Shown: in pieces, positions 57,522-64,000 of the stretch
How positions within the stretch are numbered: the first letter of the stretch is position 1
Layout: the number at the start of each line of letters is the position of its first letter
NCBI RefSeq assembly: GCF_000211855.2
Contig: NC_015638.1
Location: forward strand, 2,019,001 to 2,083,000
Reading direction: 5' to 3'
Length of the DNA: 64,000 nucleotides
Source of the DNA: Lacinutrix sp. 5H-3-7-4
Lineage (GTDB): Bacteria > Bacteroidota > Bacteroidia > Flavobacteriales > Flavobacteriaceae
The notes under the pieces: model-generated
Seen by the model: the letters and a program-made list of their open reading frames with translations, nothing else
Told to the model about the DNA's origin: nothing
Databases searched by the model: none
Made by a program: the position numbers and the translations under genes

Positions 57522-58812
57522 TACAGATGGAGACGGAACAATAGACGATGGAACAGTAGATTTAGATCCAAACACACCAGGTCAACAAGGAACTTTCACC
57601 GTACCAGGCGAAGGAACGTATACGGATAATGGCGATGGAACAGTAACATTTGATCCAGAACCAGATTTTGATGGAGTAAGCACAATCAATTATACCGTAA
57701 ATGATAACGATGGCAATGTTTCTAATACAGCACCAATTACAGTAACAGTAGAAGATGCACCAGTAGCTTTAGATGATACGGGATCAAGTACAGCACCAGT
57801 AAGTGATGCTAATACAGTATCAGTAAATGTTGTATCAAACGATACGGATAGTGACGGAACAATCGATGTAAGTACAGTAGATTTAGATCCATCAACAGCA
57901 GGAATCCAAGACACCTTTACCAATGTAGACGGCACGTATACAGTAGATGCTAACGGCGTTGTGACTTTTGATCCAAACGCAGGATTAACAACAGACCCAA
58001 CACCAATTACTTATACCGTAAATGATAATGATGGTAACACATCAAATGAAGCTAGTATCACTATAACTTATGGAGAAGGCCCAGTAGCATTAGGAGATAG
58101 TGCAACAACGGGATCAGATGAAGATGTTGTAATCGATATCACGTTAAATGATACAGATGGAGACGGAACAATTGATGATGGAACAGTAGATTTAGATCCA
58201 AACACACCAGGTCAACAAGGAACTTTCACCGTACCAGGAGAAGGAACGTATACGGATAATGGCGATGGAACAGTAACATTTGATCCAGAACCAGATTTTG
58301 ATGGAGTAAGCACAATCAATTATACCGTAAATGATAACGATGGCAATGTTTCTAATACAGCACCAATTACAGTAACAGTAGAAGATGCACCAGTAGCTTT
58401 AGATGATACGGGATCAAGTACAGCACCAGTAAGTGATGCTAATACAGTATCAGTAAATGTTGTATCAAACGATACTGATAGTGACGGAACAATCGATGTA
58501 AGTACAGTAGATTTAGATCCATCAACAGCAGGAATCCAAGACACCTTTACCAATGTAGACGGCACGTATACAGTAGATGCTAACGGCGTTGTGACTTTTG
58601 ATCCAAACGCAGGATTAACAACAGACCCAACACCAATTACTTATACCGTAAATGATAATGATGGTAACACATCAAATGAAGCTAGTATCACCATAACTTA
58701 TGGAGAAGGTCCAGTAGCATTAGGAGATAGTGCAACAACGGGATCAGATGAAGATGTTGTAATCGATATCACGTTAAATGATACAGATGGAGACGGAACA
58801 ATAGAACAGTAG
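57517..58812 (+). CDS. adhesin segment 3: repeats in frame 1 after the +1 insertion
   Basis: Coding again from 57517 (NDTDGDGTIDDG onward) to a TAG at 58810-58812. It holds the rest of B7, then A9-B8, A10 and the first ~88 bp of B9. The insertion puts the frame back to that of segment 1 (-118 and +1 together remove 117 bp, an exact multiple of three), but the stop at 55651-55653 means ribosomes from the first start never reach it. Confidence 0.65.
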   Translation, partial: NDTDGDGTIDDGTVDLDPNTPGQQGTFTVPGEGTYTDNGDGTVTFDPEPDFDGVSTINYTVNDNDGNVSNTAPITVTVEDAPVALDDTGSSTAPVSDANTVSVNVVSNDTDSDGTIDVSTVDLDPSTAGIQDTFTNVDGTYTVDANGVVTFDPNAGLTTDPTPITYTVNDNDGNTSNEASITITYGEGPVALGDSATTGSDEDVVIDITLNDTDGDGTIDDGTVDLDPNTPGQQGTFTVPGEGTYTDNGDGTVTFDPEPDFDGVSTINYTVNDNDGNVSNTAPITVTVEDAPVALDDTGSSTAPVSDANTVSVNVVSNDTDSDGTIDVSTVDLDPSTAGIQDTFTNVDGTYTVDANGVVTFDPNAGLTTDPTPITYTVNDNDGNTSNEASITITYGEGPVALGDSATTGSDEDVVIDITLNDTDGDGTIEQ

Positions 58813-61800
58813 CTTCATGTCCATCACCAATAGATAGTGACGGCGATGGGTTGACAGACTGTGAGGAAACGACAGGAATAGATGATCCAAGTACAGTAAA
58901 TGTACCAGTAGGCGTAACGGATCCATCAGATGCATGTGATCCAATAGAAGGTAGTGATTTAACAGATAGTGATGGCGATGGATTAACAGACTGTGAGGAA
59001 ACAACAGGAAACGATAATCCAAATACAGTTGGAGTACCAGTAGGGATAACCGATCCAAACAATCCATGTGATCCATTTACAGACGGATCAGGATGTACAC
59101 CAATAGCAGTAGATGATAATGCAAGTACAACACCAGATACGAATGTTACTTTCCCAATTACAGATAATGATTCAGATCCAAGTGCAGGCGGAAGTATAGA
59201 TGTTACAAGTGTAGATTTAGATCCAAACACACCAGGTCAACAAGGAACCTTTACCGTACCAGGCGAAGGAACGTATACGGATAATGGCGATGGAACAGTA
59301 ACATTTGATCCGGAACCAGGCTTTACAGGCGTATCAACACCAATCGATTACACTGTAAACGATAATGACGGTAACCCATCAAACATAGCAACTATAACAG
59401 TAACAGTAGCTTCATGTCCATCACCAATAGATAGTGACGGCGATGGGTTGACAGACTGTGAGGAAACGACAGGAATAGATGATCCAAGTACAGTAAATGT
59501 ACCAGTAGGCGTAACGGATCCATCAGACGCATGTGATCCAATAGAAGGTAGTGATTTAACAGATAGTGATGGCAATGGATTAACAGACTGTGAGGAAACA
59601 ACAGGAAACGATAATCCAAATACAGCTGGAGTACCAGTAGGGATAACCGATCCAAACAATCCATGTGATCCATTTACAGACGGATCAGGATGTACACCAA
59701 TAGCAGTAGATGATAATGCAAGTACAACACCAGATACGAATGTTACTTTCCCAATCACAGATAATGATTCAGATCCAAGTGCAGGCGGAAGTATAGATGT
59801 TACAAGTGTAGATTTAGATCCAAACACACCAGGTCAACAAGGAACTTTTACCGTACCAGGCGAAGGAACGTATACGGATAATGGCGATGGAACAGTAACA
59901 TTTGATCCGGAACCAGGCTTTACAGGCGTAGCAACACCAATCGATTACACTGTAAACGATAATGACGGTAACCCATCAAACATAGCAACTGTAACAGTAA
60001 CAGTAGCTTCATGTCCATCACCAATAGATAGTGACGGCGATGGGTTGACAGACTGTGAGGAAACGACAGGAATAGATGATCCAAGTACAGTAAATGTACC
60101 AGTAGGCGTAACGGATCCATCAGACGCATGTGATCCAATAGAAGGTAGTGATTTAACAGATAGTGATGGCGATGGATTAACAGACTGTGAGGAAACAACA
60201 GGAAACGATAATCCAAATACAGCTGGAGTACCAGTAGGGATAACCGATCCAAACAATCCATGTGATCCATTTACAGACGGATCAGGATGTACACCAATAG
60301 CAGTAGATGATAATGCAAGTACAACACCAGATACGAATGTTACTTTCCCAATTACAGATAATGATTCAGATCCAAGTGCAGGCGGAAGTATAGATGTTAC
60401 AAGTGTAGATTTAGATCCAAACACACCAGGTCAACAAGGAACCTTTACCGTACCAGGCGAAGGAACGTATACGGATAATGGTGATGGAACAGTAACATTT
60501 GATCCAGAACCAGGCTTTACAGGCGTAGCAACACCAATCGATTACACTGTAAACGATAATGACGGTAACCCATCAAACATAGCAACTATAACAGTAACAG
60601 TTCAAACAAATCCTATTGCAGAAGATGATGAAAGTTTAAATAACACTGTAAATACAGCTGTAACTGTACCTGTTATTTTAGATAATGGAAATGGACCAGA
60701 TTCAGATGCAGACGGAACGATAGATGTTACAACTATAAGTATTATAACAGCAGGAGCTATAGATAATACAGGAGACGGAGATAATGATACATTAGTCGTA
60801 CCAGGTGAAGGTACATGGGTTTTAGATGAGAGTGGAAATATAACATTTACTCCTGAACCAGGTTTTACAGGTGATCCAACTCCAATATCATATACTGTTG
60901 ATGATAATGATGGAAATACCTCAAATCAAGCAACTGTAACAATTACTTATTCAGCAAATCCAATAGCAGAAGACGACAGTAGCTTAGATAATACTATAGG
61001 TTCTCCAGTTACAGTAATTGTTACTGCAGATAATGGAAATGGAGCAGATAATGATTTAGATGGTATTGTTGATGCTAGTACAGTTTCAATAACAACACCA
61101 GGAGCTACAGATACTACTGGAGATGGAGATAATGACACATTAGTTGTACCAGGTGAAGGAACTTGGACAGTTGATGAAAGTGGAAACTTAACATTTACAC
61201 CAGAACCTGGTTTTGTTGGTAACCCAACACCTATTACATATACTATAGAAGATAATGAAGGTAACGTTTCCAATGAAGCAACTGTAGTTATAACATATGG
61301 AGATGTAGATTCAGATGGAGATGGTGTTTTAGATAGTGATGAAGTTTTAAATGGTACAGATCCATTAGATCCATGTGATTATAATGTTACAGATATTACA
61401 GAAGTACAAACAGAACCATTTTTATCTCTAGATTGTGATGGTGATGGAGTGTCTAATGGAGACGAAGTTCTAGATGGTACAGACCCATTAAATTTCTGTG
61501 AATTTGTGACAACTAATGTAACTTTACCTCAATCATTAGAATTCTTTAATGGAGATTGTGATAACGATAACGTACCAAATGGAATTGAATTTCCTTTAGG
61601 AGATACAGATGGAGATGGAACACCAAACTGGTTAGATACAGATGATGATAATGATGGTGTAGATACTATTAATGAAGATTATGAAGATGTAGATTTAGGA
61701 GATGGAGAAGTTGATCCAATTGGAGATAACGATCCAACTAATGATGATACAGATCAAGACGGTATTCCAGATTATTTAGATGTAGATGATGATGGAGATG

Positions 61801-62231
61801 GAATTTTAACAACAAATGAAAGTCCAGATCCTAATAATGATGGTATTGGTTTTGGTGGAGATTCAGTAGATAGTGATGGCGATGCGCTTCCAGATTATTT
61901 AGATATAAATAACGCTTCACCTTCTGAAGATGATTTAGAAGTATTTAATGCAGTAACACCAAATGGCGATGGAGATAATGATGTATTTATAATTAGAAAC
62001 ATAGAATTATATCCAGACAATACTCTTGAAATTTATAATAGATGGGGAGTTATAGTATACTCTACAGAAGGTTATGGACAAAATGGAAAATTCTTTAAAG
62101 GAGAATCTAACGGAAGAGTTACGATTCAAAAAGAAGAGCAATTACCAGTAGGTACTTATTTCTATGTTCTTAACTATAAAAAAGGTTCTGAAGATAAATC
62201 TAGAGCTGGATATTTATACATTCAACGTTAA
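58806..62231 (+). CDS. adhesin segment 4: C units, D units, Ca-binding repeats and type B sorting domain
   Basis: Reads from 58806 (TVASCPSPIDSDGDGLTDC onward) to the TAA at 62229-62231. Parts in order: thrombospondin-type-3-like remainder of a C unit, full C4 and C5 and a shortened C6 (starting 59103, 59700 and 60297), two D-type units (60609-61290) with ENNAEDDxSL and VPGEGTW motifs, four or more Asp-rich DxDxDG-type repeats (61300-61930), then the CHU_C/type B domain: AVTPNGDGDNDVFIIRN, IYNRWG and GTYFYVLNY. It is the only part with the T9SS export signal. Confidence 0.8.
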   Translation, partial: TVASCPSPIDSDGDGLTDCEETTGIDDPSTVNVPVGVTDPSDACDPIEGSDLTDSDGDGLTDCEETTGNDNPNTVGVPVGITDPNNPCDPFTDGSGCTPIAVDDNASTTPDTNVTFPITDNDSDPSAGGSIDVTSVDLDPNTPGQQGTFTVPGEGTYTDNGDGTVTFDPEPGFTGVSTPIDYTVNDNDGNPSNIATITVTVASCPSPIDSDGDGLTDCEETTGIDDPSTVNVPVGVTDPSDACDPIEGSDLTDSDGNGLTDCEETTGNDNPNTAGVPVGITDPNNPCDPFTDGSGCTPIAVDDNASTTPDTNVTFPITDNDSDPSAGGSIDVTSVDLDPNTPGQQGTFTVPGEGTYTDNGDGTVTFDPEPGFTGVATPIDYTVNDNDGNPSNIATVTVTVASCPSPIDSDGDGLTDCEETTGIDDPSTVNVPVGVTDPSDACDPIEGSDLTDSDGDGLTDCEETTGNDNPNTAGVPVGITDPNNPCDPFTDGSGCTPIAVDDNASTTPDTNVTFPITDNDSDPSAGGSIDVTSVDLDPNTPGQQGTFTVPGEGTYTDNGDGTVTFDPEPGFTGVATPIDYTVNDNDGNPSNIATITVTVQTNPIAEDDESLNNTVNTAVTVPVILDNGNGPDSDADGTIDVTTISIITAGAIDNTGDGDNDTLVVPGEGTWVLDESGNITFTPEPGFTGDPTPISYTVDDNDGNTSNQATVTITYSANPIAEDDSSLDNTIGSPVTVIVTADNGNGADNDLDGIVDASTVSITTPGATDTTGDGDNDTLVVPGEGTWTVDESGNLTFTPEPGFVGNPTPITYTIEDNEGNVSNEATVVITYGDVDSDGDGVLDSDEVLNGTDPLDPCDYNVTDITEVQTEPFLSLDCDGDGVSNGDEVLDGTDPLNFCEFVTTNVTLPQSLEFFNGDCDNDNVPNGIEFPLGDTDGDGTPNWLDTDDDNDGVDTINEDYEDVDLGDGEVDPIGDNDPTNDDTDQDGIPDYLDVDDDGDGILTTNESPDPNNDGIGFGGDSVDSDGDALPDYLDINNASPSEDDLEVFNAVTPNGDGDNDVFIIRNIELYPDNTLEIYNRWGVIVYSTEGYGQNGKFFKGESNGRVTIQKEEQLPVGTYFYVLNYKKGSEDKSRAGYLYIQR

Positions 62232-62244
62232 TTAATAAAAAAAA

Positions 62245-62266
62245 GGAGGCAGAAAAATCTGCCTCC
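62245..62266 (+). promoter_or_regulatory. hairpin between adhesin and SprF-like gene
   Basis: Perfect nine-bp stem GGAGGCAGA / TCTGCCTCC with an AAAA loop, 14 bp after the adhesin stop. On the plus strand no T run follows (A-rich on both sides), so it is not a standard terminator there; on the minus strand it would be one. Probably an intercistronic stability or attenuation element. Confidence 0.55.
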
Positions 62267-62288
62267 AAAATAAATTATACCACTTATA

Positions 62289-63218
62289 ATGAAAAATAGA
62301 ATATTAATTTTAGTAATCCTTATTAGTTCTATCTTCGCTTTAGAAGGTACTGCACAACAGGACGCTCAGTACACACAGTATATGTATAATACTATTAGTG
62401 TAAATCCTGCTTATGCTGGATCGAGAGATGTAATTAGTATAGCAGGCTTGTATAGAACGCAATGGGTAGGTTTAGATGGCGCACCAGATACTCAAACCTT
62501 TAATATACATTCACCAATTGGAGATAGTAAAAAAGTAGGATTAGGATTATCAATTGTAAACGATAATATTGGTCCTACACACGAAACATATTTCGATATT
62601 GATTTTTCATATACAGTTAATACTTCAGAGGAAGGTAGACTTTCTTTTGGTGTAAAAGGAGGAGGGCATTTACTGGATGTAGCTTATTCTGAATTAAATC
62701 AATATACATCAGACCCATTATTACAATCAGATATTAAAAATAGATTTTCACCTAACGTAGGAGCAGGAGTTTACTATCGTAAAGGTGACAGATGGTATGT
62801 AGGTTTATCTGCACCAAATTTATTAGAAACAACACATTTTGAGGAGTCTTCTCTTTCTGAAGCTAAAGAGAAAATAAACCTATATTTAATAGGTGGTTAT
62901 GTATTTGATATTAACCAAGATTTAAAATTAAAACCAGCTGTTTTATTCAAAGGTGTTCAAGGTGCTCCTTTACAAGCAGACTTAACAGTTAATGCATTAT
63001 TAAAAGAAAAATTAACACTAGGTTTAGCTTATAGATGGAGTGCAGCATTTAGTGCTTTAGTTGGGTATCAATTTACAGATAAAATTATGTTAGGTGTTGC
63101 TTACGATAGGGAAACTACAGAGTTAGGTAATACTCAATTTGAGCAAGGCTCTTACGAAGTCTTTTTAAGATTCGAAATTTTCCAAAACCAAAAAATATTA
63201 TCACCAAGATTCTTCTAA
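62289..63218 (+). CDS. type IX secretion system membrane protein PorP/SprF family
   Basis: 309 residues. Signal peptide (1-22, TAQQDA) followed by the family start QYTQYMYNTISVNPAYAGSRD and a barrel-type pattern of strands to a C-terminal RFEIFQNQKILSPRFF. SprF-like proteins are encoded beside type B sorting-domain adhesins (as SprB/SprF in Flavobacterium johnsoniae) and are needed for their secretion. The upstream adhesin and the downstream PD40-containing gene complete the usual triad. It lies 57 bp after the adhesin stop. Confidence 0.9.
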   Translation: MKNRILILVILISSIFALEGTAQQDAQYTQYMYNTISVNPAYAGSRDVISIAGLYRTQWVGLDGAPDTQTFNIHSPIGDSKKVGLGLSIVNDNIGPTHETYFDIDFSYTVNTSEEGRLSFGVKGGGHLLDVAYSELNQYTSDPLLQSDIKNRFSPNVGAGVYYRKGDRWYVGLSAPNLLETTHFEESSLSEAKEKINLYLIGGYVFDINQDLKLKPAVLFKGVQGAPLQADLTVNALLKEKLTLGLAYRWSAAFSALVGYQFTDKIMLGVAYDRETTELGNTQFEQGSYEVFLRFEIFQNQKILSPRFF

Positions 63219-63236
63219 TTTTAGAAATAAGTAATT

Positions 63237-64000
63237 ATGAAAAATAGAATTTATATAGTATTAGCCATATTAGCTTTAACTTTTAATACTGCTTTTTCTC
63301 AAGAAGATGGAAAAGTAAATGCAAGCGTTGATAAAGAATACAATAATTTAAAATACAAAGAAGCTATTAGAGAACTGTCTAAACTTGTAAAAGATGGTAA
63401 TAATAGTCCAGAAGTATTAGCAAAATTAGCAAATGCATATTATTTTAATGTAGAAATGGAAGAAGCTGCAAAGTGGTATGGAGAATTATTAGCTCAAGAT
63501 ACAGCCATAGATTTTGAATATTACTATAGATATGCAATGGCTTTAAAAGCAGCAGGTAAATATGAAGATGCCAATAAGTATTTAAAAAAGTTTGCAGTAT
63601 TAAAACCAAATGATTCAAGATCAAAAAAATATTTAGAATCACCAGATTATCTTACAACAATAGATAAGATTTCAGGTGATTTTGTAATTGAAAACTTAGA
63701 GTTTAACTCTAGATTTTCAGATTTTGGAACTTCATTTTATAAGGACGGAATTGTATTTGCATCATCTAGAGGTGATGGAAGATTATATAAATGGAATGAA
63801 CAACCATTTTTAGATTTATTTTATGCAGCTAATGATACTTTAGAACCTAAAAGGTTTTCAGAAAAAATAAATACAAAATTTCATGAATCTTCTACCACTT
63901 TTACAAACGATGGTAAAACAATTTATTTTACTCGTAATAATTATATTAATGGAAAAAAAAGAAAGAGTAGTGATAAGGTTGTTGGTTTAAAAATTTATAA
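63237..64000 (+). CDS. TPR/PD40-containing (OmpA-family type) protein, 3' end missing
   Basis: Starts with ATG at 63237 and runs past the window end: 254 codons are visible. Signal peptide MKNRIYIVLAILALTFNTAFSQ. Residues ~30-115 form TPR-like helices (KYKEAIRELSKLVK, NAYYFNVEMEEAAKWYGELL). From ~150 a PD40/WD40-type beta-propeller starts: FGTSFYKDGIVFASSRGDG and FTNDGKTIYFTRNN. In comparable loci such proteins end in an OmpA domain that binds peptidoglycan; that part is outside the window. 18 bp after the SprF-like gene. Confidence 0.88.
   Translation, partial: MKNRIYIVLAILALTFNTAFSQEDGKVNASVDKEYNNLKYKEAIRELSKLVKDGNNSPEVLAKLANAYYFNVEMEEAAKWYGELLAQDTAIDFEYYYRYAMALKAAGKYEDANKYLKKFAVLKPNDSRSKKYLESPDYLTTIDKISGDFVIENLEFNSRFSDFGTSFYKDGIVFASSRGDGRLYKWNEQPFLDLFYAANDTLEPKRFSEKINTKFHESSTTFTNDGKTIYFTRNNYINGKKRKSSDKVVGLKIY

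Larger units (their letters stand above)
51913..60600 (+). repeat. tandem arrays of A/B (630 bp) and C (597 bp) units
   Basis: A units start with VALDDTGSSTAPVSDA, B units with VALGDSATTGSDEDVV, C units with VAVDDNASTTPDTNV or IAVDDNAST. A+B pairs recur at 630-bp spacing at 51913, 52543, 54100, 54730, 55360, 55872 (118 bp short), 56502, 57132, 57763 (1 bp long) and 58393. C units are at 52864, 53461, 59103, 59700 and 60297. Copies differ by only scattered, mosaic synonymous changes, so recent amplification or gene conversion is likely. Each unit resembles a VCBS/cadherin-like bacterial beta-sandwich with Asp-rich loops. Confidence 0.85.
49228..62231 (+). pseudogene. giant T9SS type B repeat adhesin, frame broken three times
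   Basis: Taken as a whole this is one ~13 kb gene (about 4,300 residues if the frame is repaired) encoding a cell-surface protein. Layout: N-terminal extension and signal peptide, N-terminal globular region (49500-51900), tandem arrays of A (321 bp), B (309 bp) and C (597 bp) units, then D units, thrombospondin-type-3-like Asp-rich calcium-binding repeats, and the C-terminal type B sorting domain. It is interrupted at 55633 (118-bp deletion), 57515-57518 (extra A) and about 58802-58812 (aberrant junction). A product made from the first ATG would lack the sorting domain and therefore be unexported or unanchored. Whether the breaks are real or assembly errors is unresolved. Confidence 0.75.

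Noticed and set aside
53109-60424. Regularly spaced minus-strand open frames across the repeat array (81, 93, 153-188 codons, recurring every 630 or 597 bp)
   Set aside because: They mirror the plus-strand repeats in another frame, share no family features and end at unit boundaries; they come from repeat composition.
51913-60600. CRISPR array as explanation for the regular repeats
   Set aside because: Units are 309-597 bp, coding and without short spacer-repeat alternation or cas genes.

Overview
The window looks like a chromosomal segment of a marine-type Flavobacteriaceae bacterium (Bacteroidota). The evidence is: strong A+T richness; promoters of the Bacteroidota type (TAnnTTTG near -7) without Shine-Dalgarno sites; a type IX secretion system (T9SS) type B sorting domain followed by a PorP/SprF gene; DUF2851, DUF3467 and NamZ-type genes; and the order hpf - tRNAs - tuf - tRNA-Trp - secE - nusG - rplKAJL - rpoBC. 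The genus cannot be fixed from the sequence alone.

Layout. (1) 1-7334: tail of a surface-polysaccharide locus. It holds a Wzx-type flippase cut by the window edge, three glycosyltransferases, an FdtA/QdtA-type sugar ketoisomerase, an asparagine-synthase-like protein and a GT-C membrane glycosyltransferase. (2) 7336-33327: housekeeping and envelope genes. These are ftsE, a large TPR protein paired with an outer-membrane barrel, an amidohydrolase lipoprotein, DUF2059, a methyltransferase, a YkgJ cysteine-cluster protein, a sterol-desaturase-family enzyme, the NamZ lipoprotein divergent from a LolE-like permease, cysteine synthase, DUF2851, PspC, a K+ channel, an alanine:cation symporter, a helix-hairpin-helix protein, an acyl-CoA dehydrogenase, a CarboxypepD_reg-like secreted protein, a Xer recombinase and the hibernation factor. 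(3) 33348-46990: translation/transcription superoperon with five tRNAs. (4) 47212-48801: prfC on the minus strand. (5) 49228-64000: a T9SS adhesin module. It consists of a ~13 kb gene made of tandem 630-bp and 597-bp units ending in a type B sorting domain, then a PorP/SprF-like gene, then a TPR/PD40 (OmpA-like) gene cut by the window end.

The most notable observation is that the giant adhesin reading frame is broken three times, each time inside near-identical repeats: a 118-bp deletion, a +1 A insertion and an aberrant repeat junction. These are either assembly/sequencing errors in a hard-to-assemble gene or real recombination and decay; the sequence alone cannot tell. Other points: two copies of a structured dispersed repeat with a constant core and variable stems (21467-21546 and 31915-32024); a 53-bp duplication of the acyl-CoA dehydrogenase 3' end; strong hairpins at the rplL-rpoB and rpoB-rpoC junctions; and a degenerate asparagine-synthase-like protein in the polysaccharide locus. 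I found no CRISPR array, insertion sequence or prophage.
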